A DNA stretch of 64,000 bases from Siphonodentalium dalli (GCA_032622095.1 CP136063.1:24864987-24928986), one strand, 5' to 3'; shown: positions 22,472 to 35,294, counted from the stretch's first letter. Numbers and translations: made by a program. Notes: generated by a model from the letters alone, not told the origin.

Positions 22472-22640
22472 CTTGACCATTATTGCTTACATACTCTTTG
22501 GCAGACTGTTTATAGCTGGAAATTATATTTGATTAAATTCACCAATTAAAGCCACATATATGCGAAAAATACTATGATTTCTTTAACTGCATAATCGTGT
22601 GGACCCCTTCCCCCTAATGTTATATAATTGTTATATAAAT
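22472..22640 (+). repeat. Direct repeat pair 2, unit 2
   Basis: Second copy with small insertions (for example 'CTGCATAATCGTGTGGACCC'). It is followed at 22640-22710 by a segment (TTTTGTAGTA...TTTAATTTTGTTTTATTTAC) that recurs at 25787-25845. Confidence 0.75.
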
Positions 22641-22710
22641 TGTCTTAGCCTATTTTGTAGTAGAATTATCTTTTAATTTTGTTTTATTTACTTTCACATT
22701 TGACTCATGT

Positions 22711-24397
22711 TATATTCCCACTCCAAGTCTCTGTTCAGATTTTGTAAAAATTTAAAATGACACAATAAATGAACCCTTTAAGGAAAATGACTTGTCAGGA
22801 CTTTTACCGGTTGATAACAAATATTTATGAGGAAGCATTATAATACCCACACATGAGAGAATCAACAACACACTGGCATCACTGCCCTGATTAAATGCCT
22901 GACGCTTCAGAGGAAGACAAACCTGTGCGTTGTTAATTGGAACATCAATCTACATGAGACGTCCATGTGTGCGCAGTATGCAACACTATTGAACATTTCA
23001 ACCCCACACTCCAAATGGACCATACTGCTAATCAATACACAAGACAATTAAGCTGGTATGAGAAACAATCTTCATCAAATTGCTACATTGTAATACGATT
23101 ATAATATTTTGCCGCACAAACCGTAATGTTCGGTGTGCAGTCAAATAGTGACGTCATATACAGCGTAATACACATATATGAAAATGTCAGTAACATCAAA
23201 GAATGCTGCACTGCTGAGTATGCATATTTTGTGCATTTCCAAGGATTTCCTTGAATGAAACTGCTCATGCTCAGAGATCCTGAGATATCGTATTACAATA
23301 AAAGAATGCCGAAGTGCTGAGTAGGCCGATTTTTGTGCATGGGATGTCCGTAAATGAAACTACTCATCGTATTACATAATTTGATAAAAGAATGCTGAAC
23401 ATGCATCAAGGATAAACGCAAAACATATCCCCCAAACTCTGTTCCATAGCAGTGGTCCTAACTATAGTTGTTGGACTAATGCAGATTATTAAAGAAGCTG
23501 TGTGTTCCGAGTTTGAATGATTTTGCTACTATTCATATTATGCTGCTATAGATATCTATAGATATTCCCTGCAGTATGACGTCACAGTGCACAAATTGTT
23601 TAACAATTGACAGAATATATCCTTTTGATTCCATTTTTATGGAAGCTACCTGTTGAAATTCTTAGACGGTCAGTGCAGATGCTTTCCAGTGTTTAGTTAT
23701 CAATTTGTAAAAGCTATAACTCATAGTGTAAACAGCTTGTTCATTTATTTAGTCTTCAATCAGCCTGCAGTCTCACATACATAATTTCATGATTATAAAT
23801 GTTTTGGGTACCATGATGAACAGAATTACTGCACCCATGGAAATGATCAGTTTACGTAATATACGTAGCTTTGGATTGCTTTGAGTATCTCAGGTGCAAG
23901 AAAATGACTACTTTTCAGTGACAAATAGCAAACTTTTCTCCCGACGGAACGAACCATCGTCACACCATTGTGCTGTGTTATCCAAATACGGACTCATTTA
24001 TTTTCCCCTGGCGAAAACCCTGATATTAGCATATGCTAATACGGCCTTTAAAATTGACATTTCAGGATTCTTACATGCAGCAGATATGCCTATACAGATG
24101 TGGAGATGAATGGAAAGATATACTAGGGGGTTTCCATCATTAACTTGGATATGTATAAATATGACAACAAAATTAAATGTCTGGTTTGGTTTACAAGTCA
24201 AAATAAAATAGGGTCGATAGGTGGGCTTGGAATTTTATTTTTAAATAAAAATTTTTAATTTGAATTATTCTTAAGATTTTCACATATGTGGTTTACTCTG
24301 CAAGATTGACATAAAACTACTTTTGATTATTTTGTATAAATTTTAATATTACACAATACTTTTACTTAGAAATCAACCTATTCTGAGATGCTTGTGT
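22711..24397. other. No gene recognised
   Basis: AT-rich with only short frames. Around 23180-23410 phrases 'AAAGAATGC(T/C)G' and 'GAAACTGCTCAT'/'GAAACTACTCAT' recur two or three times, a faint degenerate repeat. Confidence 0.4.
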
Positions 24398-25748
24398 ATG
24401 GAAATATACTAAAATCTTTGCAGGTCATGGGTATCTCATCCACGACCCTGTCATAAAATTTCAACAGAATCATAAGAAATGTTTTGAGTTATTGCATCAT
24501 ATATAGCACATGTCTATGGGTTGGATGCAAAGTGTTAATATTTTCTGAACCGATTGATACTAAAAACTATACAGGTGAGACAGTGTGTCATAAACCTAAA
24601 CACAAAATAATGAACATGATAAAAACAATCTGGTTATCTCGTCAGATAGCATGTATCCATGGACAGACAGGACGAACAACGGATGGTTGATCCAGACGTC
24701 AGCATCGTGTAACATAAATGGAATCATCTTCTGAAAACGTCAACTGCATTCAAGTATTTGGCGCTTGACATTATCACATTATAATTACAACTACTTAAAT
24801 GCGTGCATTTGATTGGTCAATGCCCTTCGATACGATTGGTAGTGACAATCGCTATCTGCTGAGGGAAATGTCGTTTCCCTCATCACAACGCGCAGTGATA
24901 CTTTAAGAAATTGGGAGGACATGCACCAATGGTCGCCCCACATCATGACGTCATTTCTTAAATGCGTCCATAGTTACCATACAATGAAAACAAAAAGTAA
25001 CGAATTTGACTGATCAGTGAAACTATTCCACCATTAGTATTAGCACTCATCCAGCTTCGTGCCAATAATATGACATGGCAGTGGTCTTGAGCATAGAATG
25101 CACCATTGTAGCGATTGTTTACCTTTCAAGTTTGTCACATGAGACCGCAAATTTGGTGGGAAAGTTTGATAACACCGCTTCGGAATTGCTATCGTCTCTT
25201 GATTGTCTTTATGACAATAGATGTGCTAGAATCGTTCTAAATAAGTGTATTTTACACCAGCAAGTAAATTTTAATAGTTTATGGGTGTGTGAACTTTCGG
25301 TCGGTCACCCAATTTATTCTCAACACAATTTCCCATTTTCCGTTAAAAGAGCAGATGCAGTCCATACACAAGTACCGGTATCACATGGGTAGTTTAACTA
25401 TTTTAGTGTTTTAATGTAGTTTCTTCATAAAACTAGTTTAATCACCAACTAATTTATGCGGATTGTTGTAATTATAAGCAATCAACAAGTGTCGGATGCC
25501 GAATTTCATACTTAGTATAATTTCGCTTTCGAAATTATACAGTATGTAATTCAGCATTTAACACTTCTATACGCTGAGAGATGCATCGAAAACAATGTTG
25601 ATTTCATATTGAATGCACTTCACATTCAAACCAGTTACACCTATTCTCAAAATAAGTGTCCCTTTTAAAGCGGTCCTCAGCCGCCCGTTTATCTGTCGGA
25701 ATATCAATGCAACATGGTTGGTGGAAATGTTCCTGGGCGAGTTGTGAC
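24398..25748 (+). repeat. Direct repeat pair 3, unit 1
   Basis: Matches 28645-29848 from ATGGAAATATACTAAAAT to GGCGAGTTGTGA, roughly 85-90% identical with many indels. It includes an inverted repeat at about 25495-25572 (AGTATAATTTCG/CGAAATTATACAGTA and flanks). A 105-codon open frame at 25075-25392 is broken by indels in the other unit, so it is not treated as a gene. Confidence 0.88.
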
Positions 25749-28644
25749 CACGTTGAAGTTGCGTAATGTTAGTGCTGAATTGTGTTAGCTTATTTTGTAG
25801 TATAACTATCTTTTAATTTTGTTTTATTTACGTTCACATTTTAATAATTTGATGTTCTTCATCTAATTGCTGTATTGGGATACGATTATATATTATTATA
25901 CGGACGGACACACAGGCAGAAAGCATGACGGACGGACGCAGTCAATCCAGTATACCCCCCATTTTCTTCAAAAGTGGGGGTATAATGAGGACTTGGGTCC
26001 GATCATTTTATGTATGTAATTATGTTATTAGATGATTTAAATTGACATTCATGAATAATTTGACGTCAGCTTTACCTATCCGACGACACTCCACGTGATC
26101 ATTTACCATGTGTACCAATTTTCTTTTGCCATGATCCAACAGGTTCTCTATAGCCGGGCAGACAAACAAACACACACAATTTCGTTTTATTATTATGAAT
26201 ACATACATGTGTACAATATATATATATTTAATTGGAAGTGGGAATAAAGAACACGTGTGGGTTCCTTATACACGTATGCGTCTTTTCTTGTACCTATATC
26301 TCAAATAATTACATCTGCAATTGGATGGTATATTCTCATGAAAGATGGAGAGTTACAGCCTGTCCAACGCTGAAGTGCGAAGTTTTAAATCAATGCCGAT
26401 CTGTAATTTGCCAGAGTCGGTTTATCAATTTGTCGGGTCAGTGATTTCAACAGCCAAGGGAAACACACCTGCTTGTGACAATTATTTAAAGCTAAGTGAG
26501 TTACATGGTGTTAAAACCCACTGGGGTGTTATCCCTTTGTCTTGACACATCTCTTATCCCGCAAGCTTTTTTATCGCATGAATGTTATTTAACGCCCAAG
26601 GTCATTATTTTAAGAATTAACAAAATAGAACTACATACAGCATCTGTCGTAACAGGGACTCGGGCGTTAATTTGGGATGGAGGTAATTAGTATTCAGTCC
26701 TTCGATTCTGTAAAATGCAGGAGTGTGATTGGTCACTCGCCTAACCTGAAACCCATTGTGATTCATCTTGTACCCATGTATTCTTCACATTGAAGTAATG
26801 AACAATTAGAACTCCATTCTCGAATTGCGTCATAATGCTTCCGTTCGATGTAAGTTGTTATAAAATGCGGTCAGAGGCCACGTAACCACGTGAGAGTTTC
26901 CTGTTGTGTGAACTCTATCGATATTTTTAAAATAATGTTTGATTGCCCCGAACTCAAGTTTCAATTTCTATTGATCTTCGCCGTCCATCGGGGCGGCTAT
27001 TTTTAGAACGCAACACATGGTACCAAAATTACTTCACGTTGGTGATGGGGGTGCACGGTGAGATTAATTTAAATATGTCATGTTGGTATCAATACCTAGC
27101 CGAGAATTCCTCAGACCTTCAGATGAATGCGACCAGCAAATTTAAAAATTCGTCACTTGAACTCCCCATGAATATCTTCTGGGAAATTCCAGGGAATGCG
27201 TCGTTGTCAACATCAGTCACAAAAGTTTTGTATTGTTTAGTGCCTCATGCAGGAACTCCTGTCAGTCTCATATTTGTGACTCGGAATCTGTTCGGATATG
27301 CGCTGTTCCAGAATGAGACATCTACTGTTAGGAATCAAGTGTGTTTCCGTCGCTGACTTGACAACAAACCAAACAAGGTTGATCGTTATCATAAACCCTT
27401 TTTCAATCGTGCACCGAATATCGCTGAGTGTGATTAATTACTCGCCAAGATATAATTTCAGGCGTGCTATGGTGCGCGAGCGCGATCGCACGCTTCATAA
27501 TCGAAGGCCTGAGTATTTAGCGGAGAAATTTGGTCAAAACATTCGATGGAAATTTTCTAATATTAGTGTCAGTTTGGAGATCTTGAGGCCAGTTTTTAAT
27601 TTTTTCACCCACCTCACTGATCGTTGGCCAGTCAAAACCTGCTTATCAATAACAAATTACTAATAAATCAAACTAAAACAAAATGGCGGCCTGAATTGTT
27701 TAAAAACAAAAAACAAATCATGTCCTGAGTTTTAATGGGGTTAGACTTTTATATAGGTGCTTGGATTTTGCAGTGTTCAGGCTCATATTTTAAATTGTTT
27801 CATGATTCCTCCCAGAAGGTAGTCAAGAAATTCAAGCCACGGGGTAGGAAGCAAATGAAATTACATGACATTGCCAGCTCGGCCTGGTTAAAAGGGGCGG
27901 GATGCAGCTGGAAAATCCACGGAAGCCCTCTAACCACGTCGCTGATGACTAACCAACTAATATTGAACGATATATAGGCTCTATTTACGCGATTGTATGT
28001 TGTTTCAAAGAAAAGATAACACAAGTTATACATTTATGCACAGACCATTTGATAACTTTTGGGGGTGATATTTAAAGGTATACGTAAGATCATTGTGGTG
28101 GGGGAAGAGTTGGAAATCATGCATATTATGCAGCATATATGATGGGACTGATGGGAATTTGCTAACCACAGGGGATGGCCCATGTCATGTAAGAATTGTC
28201 CAATAACTGGAAATGTTATCCCTTTCAGTTTGAAAAATCTAACCTGAAGGGGCTGTGCAAAATTAAATTCAGCCGCTAGGCCATATCACGACTATGTCAG
28301 TTCCCACTTGAAGGTGAAGTCAACCTAGCGAATCCATAGGAGAGCCAGAATGACCAACCAACCACTGGCAAGGAACTAACAAGCTCATCCACACAAACAT
28401 CTCAATATTCCAATGGAACAGAATTTGTGACATGAGAAGATGGAGCTTTTATGTGAACAGCCAGGCCATTGCAGCTGTGCATTTACAACCTGGCTACCAG
28501 TGGTGGGCCTATTTATATCCCCCGGGCACCACAAGGGGGAGTGGTGTTTTATGAAATCTGTTGATGTATCAGAACTGTAAAAGTTATTTTTTTCTTTGGC
28601 CTAATTAATTGTATTTGTTTCAGAGACATCTGTCAAAAATGACA
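25749..28644. other. No gene recognised; repeat fragments
   Basis: Contains a GGACGGAC tail with a closing hairpin (25900-25985), and near 27890-27945 a 'CCCTCTAACCACGT' phrase resembling 1280-1295 of the first element. Two open stretches at 26943-27356 and 27298-27663 (137 and 121 codons) have no recognisable family and the first does not start with ATG. Confidence 0.4.
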
Positions 28645-29848
28645 ATGGAAATATACTAAAATATTTGCAGGTCATGGGTATGTCATCCAAGACCCTGTAA
28701 TAGAATTACAATAGGATAATCGGAAAATTGTTTTTAGTAATCGCATCATATAGCACTATGTAAACTGATTGATACTTCAAACTATACAGGTGAGACGTTG
28801 TGTCATAAACCTGAACACAAAATAATGAACATATGATAAAAACAATCTGGTTATCTCATCAGATAGCATGTATCCATGGCGATTGACGAACAATGAATGG
28901 TTGATTCGGACGTCAGCATCGTTTACCATAAATGCTAAGGGTACTCATATTCTGGCTACAATCATCTTCTGAAAACTTCAACTGCATTCAAGTATGTGGC
29001 GCTTGACATTAATCACATTATAATTACAACTACTTTCGCTTAAATGTGTGCATTTGACTGGTCAATGCCCTTAGATACGATTGGTGTATACGTAGTGACA
29101 ATATCTATCAGCTGAGGGAAATGTCATTTCCCACATCACAATGCGCAGTGATAAGAAATTGGAGAAGATGCACCAATGGTTGCCCCACATCATGACGTCA
29201 TACAAAAAGTAACGAATTAGACAGATCAGTGAAACTATTCTACCATTAGTATTAGCACTCATCCAGCTTCTAGCCAATAATAATATGACATGACAGTAGT
29301 CATGAGCATAGCATGCACCTTGATGACAATAGATGTCCTAGAATCGATTTATTTAAGTGAATTTTACACCAGCAAGTACAAGTTTTATGGGTGTGTGAAC
29401 TTTCGGTCAGTCACCCAATTTATTCTCAACACAATTTTCCATTTTTACACAAGTATCACATGGGTAGTTTTACTATTTTAGTTTTTTTAATATAGTGTCT
29501 TCATAAAACTAGTTTAGTCACCAACTAATTTATGCGGATTGTTGTAATTATAAGTAATCAACATCCTTTTTGATAAATCGGTCGACGTATAGAAGTGTCC
29601 GATGCCGAACTGGATAATTAGTATAATTGCGAAATTATACAGTATGTAATTCAGTATTAGACACTTCTATATGCCGAGAGATGCAACAAAAACGATGTTG
29701 ATTTCATATTGGAATGCACTTCACAATCAAACCAGTTACACATGTTCTCAAAATAAGTGTCCCTTTTAAAGCTGTCCTCAGCCGCTAGTTTACCTGTCGG
29801 AATGTCAATGCAACACGGTGGGTGGAAACGTTCCTAGGCGAGTTGTGA
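28645..29848 (+). repeat. Direct repeat pair 3, unit 2
   Basis: Second unit. It carries a fuller version of the inverted repeat at about 29589-29690: TATAGAAGTGTC...GATAATTAGTATAATT pairs with AAATTATACAGTATGTAATT...GACACTTCTATA, with arms near 45 bases. Unit 1 has lost the outer left arm. Confidence 0.88.
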
Positions 29849-30507
29849 ATTAGTACAGTCACGATCAGAATTATCTTCAATAACAACCAACTCGAGCGAG
29901 AATTGCATAATATCCCAAATGAGTGCTTTTGGGAAATACGTTTATAATTATAAAAAATAAACATAAGTTTTAAAGGAATATACTTTGGAAGACTTCAAAT
30001 ACACCTAAAGGAACATATGGTATAGTTGATGCATGTCTGACGATCGGTCTGTGATGACTCCATGCAAAATGCCAGTACTGTCACTGGCTCTCTATACTCC
30101 AAGTTTATATGACAGACAGCAATTATTATCTCAATCTAAATAATCATCGCCATTCCATAATTTGTTGCAACTTCTAAGTATTCAATCAAAAGTCGAAAGA
30201 CTTTTACACCGACCGCATGCGCTTGTTTCTCGGTAGTCACCTTTGATATCTGTGTCAAAACAACTACCGGCATACATCAAATGCAGCGCACAGCTGACAT
30301 TGGCAGAAATACTTTCGTAAAAAACGCCCAATATATCTAAACATCGGAATCGGAAATCAGCTCATTGTGCCTCCAGTTATCGGAAATGGGTCGGATGGGG
30401 TTTTACATAATCGTAACATCACTATCGGTGTAACTTTACAACCGCGTTGCGTTATCAAGGTGGTTACACCGCAGTTGAGAGGGAAACTTATTTTGCTAAT
30501 ATGTGCA
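29849..30507. other. No gene recognised
   Basis: Unremarkable AT-rich sequence, slightly richer in CG after 30300. No ORF, RNA gene or repeat end. Confidence 0.4.
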
Positions 30508-31186
30508 CAGTAATGCTCTAAATAATTGACTCATTAACCACAGCAGAATTATGGGTAACATTTCAGGATTTAGTCGGAAATATGGCTTGTTGCCATTCAC
30601 CGGAAAGCTCTCTGTGAGGCCTATTAAAGGCCTCTCTCTGTGAGAGCTTTCTGATGAATGGCAACAAGGCATATATCCGACTAAATCCCGAAAAGTTACC
30701 CATAATTCTGCTGTGGTTAAGGGGTATGTAATGCCCTATAAAGTAATCAACTCATTAACCACAGCAGAATTATCGGTAACTTTTCAGGATTTAGTCGGAA
30801 ATATGGCTTGTTGCCATTCATCGGAAAGCTCTCAGTGAGGCCTCTTAAAGGCCTCTCTCTGTGAGAGCTTTCTGATGAATGGCAACAAGGCATATATCCG
30901 ACTAAATCCCGAAAAGTTACCCATAATTCTACTGTGGTTAAGGGGTATGTAATGCCCTATAACGTAATCAACTCCTTAACCACAGCAGAATTATCGGTAA
31001 CTTTTCAGGATTTAGTCGGAAATATGGCTTGTTGCCATTCACCGGAAAGCTCTTGATGAGTCCTCTTAAAGGCCTCTCTGCGAGAGCTTTCTGATGAATG
31101 GCAACAAGACATATATCTGACTAAATCCTGAAAAGTTACCCATAGTTCTGCTGCGGTTAAGGGGTCGATTACTTAGGGCATTACTA
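30508..31186. mobile_element. Triple 221-bp palindrome array with MITE ends
   Basis: Three head-to-tail units; TAACCACAGCAGAATTAT starts at 30535, 30756 and 30977, an exact 221-bp period twice. Each unit is a fold-back: CAGGATTTAGTCGGAAATAT pairs with ATATATCCGACTAAATCCCG, and an inner stem GAAAGCTCTC...GAGAGCTTTC surrounds GGCCT(A/C)TTAAAGGCC. The outer ends CAGTAATGCTCTAAATAATT and ATTACTTAGGGCATTACT match the mariner-like MITE at 4044-4172. Confidence 0.88.
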
Positions 31187-31189
31187 TAC

Positions 31190-31430
31190 AAACATCTGCA
31201 ATCAGCGCAAATACTCCTTGCGGTCATTGAAACATCACCTGCTGTCACTGCAAGAATCCTCGCAAGAATACTGGCAATCAATGTAAGCACATCAGTGCAA
31301 TCATCAAGAACCGTCACCAGTATCCCTGTAATCACCACAAACACCGCATTGAGATCACCATAAACCACTCACTGTAATCACTGCAAGAACTCGAAACACC
31401 GCAATTATCGCACTGTAATAATCAAGATGA
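31190..31430. repeat. Degenerate ~25-bp minisatellite, reverse orientation
   Basis: Repeated phrases CACTGCAAGAA, CGCAAGAATACTGGCAATCA, CAGTGCAATCATCAAGAACC and TGTAATCAC. This is the reverse complement of the family at 2290-2700. Confidence 0.6.
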
Positions 31431-31433
31431 AAG

Positions 31434-33040
31434 CTCAGGCCCCTGTTTAAAATATCATCCAGTGCGTCTTATTGGCAATAAAATTCCCTTTCATTTGACA
31501 AATAACTAGCCAAACCGAAGTCGAGATATCTTTTAGGAAGCTACCGAAATCGACCAGTATATATAAGCTACCGAAATCGACCAGTATATATAAGATTAAT
31601 ATATTCGAGCAATAATTTGTCACGAACGTATACTTAACTCATTAAGTACCATGTTACCTGTATAAAAAGGAGAAAAGCCATCATTTACACCAACTATTCA
31701 ATATTGGAAAGAATTGAACTGACAGCAGGCATTAATGTTATAGGCCATACTCACAAATTGCTTTGAGAGTCAAATTCCGGTAGTACAGTGTCATTACAGC
31801 TCCGAACTTTCATGTTGTCAATTACAAATATGTTGTTTTATATGGTCATCTAACTAACTTATTTTAGGCATTAATTTTCTGGTGGAATAACAGCATTTTG
31901 TAATGGTAAGGATCGGAAATATTGTAAATATTGCACATCTCGCCAGTTACATGTGAACTCATGTCTTAGAGATTAAAGCATAGCATAGCATAGCAAATTG
32001 TCTAAATTGGATGACTATTACATAGACCGATTTAATATAAAAGAGATGACAAAACTGAAACCAATTTTAAAATCAATTCCGTTCTACAGGCCTACAAAAA
32101 TCATAATTTCAGTTTGTGTTTGGTAAACGTAGCTACATGTACGACGTCAATGACATATTATGGGTAATCAGAATAACCAGATGACAATTCTATCAAATTC
32201 ACCACTTCGATAAGAAACCCTTACAACCAAATTTCAGTTAAATATCTTAAAATATGTTTTTTTATAGTTATATATCATTGTAATTTGGTAAACCCCTGAA
32301 GGTACAGAATTTGATTGACGTGATGTGCATGTTGTTCAAATAAGCATTCCTCGATCTTTTGGCGTTAAACCAAGTGTTCGATGAATCAGTGCATACCTTG
32401 TAAAGTCTACTCATACACGTATAAATGGACCACCTGCCCCCCCCCCCCCCTCATCAGATGAAAATTCTCCCAAGATGTGACTTGTAATCCAGTGTTTTAA
32501 GCATGTACACCAAGATTGAAATTGTGAGTTTTTGGCCACAGTGTAGGGTATGTTTCAAACTAGATGTTCTGGGTGACGTAGCCGGCACATGGATGGCGCC
32601 TTTCGGGCGACGTATATATCTGCATGTATCCAGCACTGGATAAGTTTTTTAAAACGCGATAACATTAGCTATAAATTCTCAAAAAAGTTCCGTAAGTCAT
32701 TCCTAGCTACCTTTTTTATTACACCCGATGTGTTTGTCCTCGATTGTTTCAACTTTATTCATCAAACAAATTCCAAAAACAAGATGATCAGTCTGCTACT
32801 GGCTATATCTTCACATTTAGGTACACATTCGTGACAAATTATTGGGTGAAAATAATGACTTTTTATTGGGTCAAATGCCTCAGAGGGGACTAGGAAGATG
32901 GCGACTCAATTTCTTCGGCAGATTTCAGTAGTTTCCGACACGTTATCTTGACTTCGCTTTGTTCAATTTTTCAGAGTTATATTTCAAATGAGAGGGAATT
33001 ATATTACCAATAAGACACACTGGATGATATATTGTCTGAG
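31434..33040. mobile_element. 1.6-kb inverted-arm element
   Basis: Arms of about 120 bases (31434-31560 and 32915-33040) are inverted: ATATCATCCAGTG(C/T)GTCTTATTGG appears forward on the left and reversed on the right, continuing through AATTCCCT(T/C)TCATTTGA and a CGAAGTC(G/A)AGATA segment. Two exact 27-bp tandem units (31540-31566 and 31567-31593) lie just inside the left arm, and a C tract at 32438-32450. No transposase is seen. The exact ends and target duplication are uncertain. Confidence 0.7.
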
Positions 33041-33143
33041 ATGATCGATTTCTAGAATAGATTAGGGTTTTGATAGTGTGGTTTTAGCCAAAATCTAGCT
33101 TTTGAACCTTGTCACTTATGTACGGTAACTGGTTTAGGACATG

Positions 33144-33327
33144 GGAATTTTTTTTTTATTTCGTTGCCACGAAATATAAATTCGTGGCAACGAAATACTA
33201 ATTCATGGCCGCGAAATAACTTCGTGGCAATGAAATACTAATTCGTGGCCACGAAATACTAGTTCATCGCCACGAAATACTAATTAGTATTTCGTGGCCA
33301 CGAATTAGTTATTAAAAATTTCCCTAT
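33144..33327. mobile_element. Fold-back of TTCGTGGCCACGAAA units
   Basis: About seven ~21-bp units based on the palindrome TTCGTGGCCACGAA joined by ATACTAA, in both orientations. The ends are inverted: GGGAATTTTTTTT on the left and AAAAATTTCCC on the right. Confidence 0.8.
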
Positions 33328-33918
33328 TCGTAAACTAGCCACCGTACTTTTGGGAGGCCAAATTCATATTTAATAGCAAATTACGCTTAAACGTAATACG
33401 CTTAAGCGTAATACACTTAAGTGTAATGGTATTACACTAACACATAATGCATTTTCGCTTAAACGTAATGCAATTACGTTTAATAAGTATCATTGCATTA
33501 CGCTAAAATGTAATGCCATTATTCTTAAGCGTAATTGCCTCACTCCATTATGCTTCAGCATAATGCCATTATGCTTAAGCATAATGCCATTATACTTAAG
33601 CATAATGCTATTACACTTAAGCTAATAATGTTTCGATAGCCTTACTACCTTACATATAATGGTATCATCTAAGATGAATATATGTCAAAAGTTACTGGCA
33701 TCAGTAATTCGCAGACCAATTTCAGCTCCAGGGGAGATTTGAGATATGGAATTTTAATTACGCTTAAGAGTAAAGCCTTTATTATGGCATCACGCTTAAG
33801 TGTAATGGTGTAACGCTTAAGCATAATGGCATAATGCTTAAGGAATCACTGAACTAAATGGTTTCCCATAGATGACAGTGTTAACGTCTCGACCGAATTA
33901 TCCGAATTTAAGCCTACA

Positions 33919-34490
33919 GGCTATTCCAATGGTGTTTACCCAGCTAGATTGACACCAGTTGATCACGAAAATGCAAGAAAAATCATAGGTCATTTGTTTA
34001 CTTTTTTAATTAAATCCCCAATTGTATGACAGGGCTATCCCACAGCCAAATTTGGTCTAGAAAAACCAAGAACTACAGCAGCTAGTTAAATCAATTTCCC
34101 ACTCACAAAAATCCACCCCCCCCCCATTTATGTACAAATCAAATAAAATTGATGTCATCCTTTAATAACGTTTCATATGTATTAGGTGAAGGGCTATTCC
34201 AATGGTGTTTATCCAGCTAGAGTGACACCAGTTGATCACGAAAATGCAAGAAAAATCATAGGTCATGTGTTTACTTTTTAAAATAAATCCCCAATTGTAC
34301 GACGGGGCTATCCCACAGCCAAATTTGGTCTAGAAAAGCCAAGAACTACAGCAGCTAGTTAAATCAATTTCCCACTCACAAAAATCCATTCCCCCATTAA
34401 TTCACCAGTTTAAATTATTCAGATATGATGTACAAATCAAATAAACACGATGTCATCCTTTAATAACGTTTCATATGTATTAGGTGAAGG
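33919..34490 (+). repeat. Two ~285-bp direct repeats in the fold-back core
   Basis: Units 33919-34191 and 34192-34490 abut exactly, starting GGCTATTCCAATGGTGTTTA and ending ATGTATTAGGTGAAG. They are over 95% identical except for a ~25-bp insertion in unit 2 and a C-run difference. Confidence 0.92.
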
Positions 34491-35098
34491 TCATTCTTCA
34501 GTTAACTTCACCTTTAGCATTCCATGGTGTACTCGCTCCGTGACTCCGGAACACATTTAGCTCCCTGATTCCTTAAGCATAACGGCATTGAGATTAAGCA
34601 TAATTCCAATACGCTTAAGTGTTATGCCATAGCATAAGAGCATTAAGATAAAGCATAATAGAATTACGCTTAAACGTAATGGCATTAAGCATAAGCAAAA
34701 TTTAATTCTGAATTATGCTTAAGCGTAGTGGAATTATGCTTAAGCATAATGGGATAATGCTTAAGCATAATGGCATTACACTTAAGTATAATGGGATTGC
34801 ATTTCGCTTAAGCATTATGCCATTATACTCAAGCGTAATGGCCTTAAAATTAAGCATTGTGCTTAAGTGTAATTCCATTATGCTTAAGTTAATAGCATTA
34901 CACTTAATGTCATTTAAGCGTAATGGCATTACGCATAAGCGCATTACACATAATGGAATTCTGAATTATATGGAATTATTATTAAGCATAATGGGAATAT
35001 GCTTAAGCATACATTGGATTACGCTTAAGCGTAATGGCATTAGACTGAAGCGTAATAAGCATTATGATTAACCATTTGGTGTTACACTTAAGCATACT

Positions 35099-35294
35099 GG
35101 GATAACGCTTTAAGCGTAATGGGATAACGCTTTAAGCGTAATGGGATAACGCTTTAAGCGTAATGGGATAACGCTTTAAGCGTAATGGGATAACGCTTTA
35201 AGCGTAATGGGATAACGCTTTAAGCGTAATGGGATAACGCTTTAAGCGTAATGGGATAACGCTTAAGCGTAATGGGATAACGCTTAAGCGTAAT
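35099..35294 (+). repeat. Exact tandem array, 7 x 22 bp plus 2 x 21 bp
   Basis: Seven identical 22-bp units GGGATAACGCTTTAAGCGTA+AT, then two 21-bp units lacking one T. Each unit is palindromic around CTTTAAG or CTTAAG. The perfect identity contrasts with the diverged flanking copies and suggests recent expansion. Confidence 0.95.

Noticed and set aside
25075..25392. 105-codon ATG frame
   Set aside because: It lies in a repeated unit, and the matching part of the other copy (about 29290-29480) is disrupted by deletions, so coding is not conserved.
26943..27663. Two overlapping open stretches of 137 and 121 codons
   Set aside because: The first starts with TTG directly after a stop, neither resembles a known domain, they sit in different frames, and no second copy exists here to test conservation.
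31066..31368. 100-codon minus-strand frame
   Set aside because: It runs from the minisatellite into a palindrome unit, both repeat sequences.
34702..35071. Repetitive peptides from frames through the CTTAAG array
   Set aside because: Open frames on both strands arise from the 20-24-bp periodicity of the palindromic array; the repeated peptide is a translation of the repeat.
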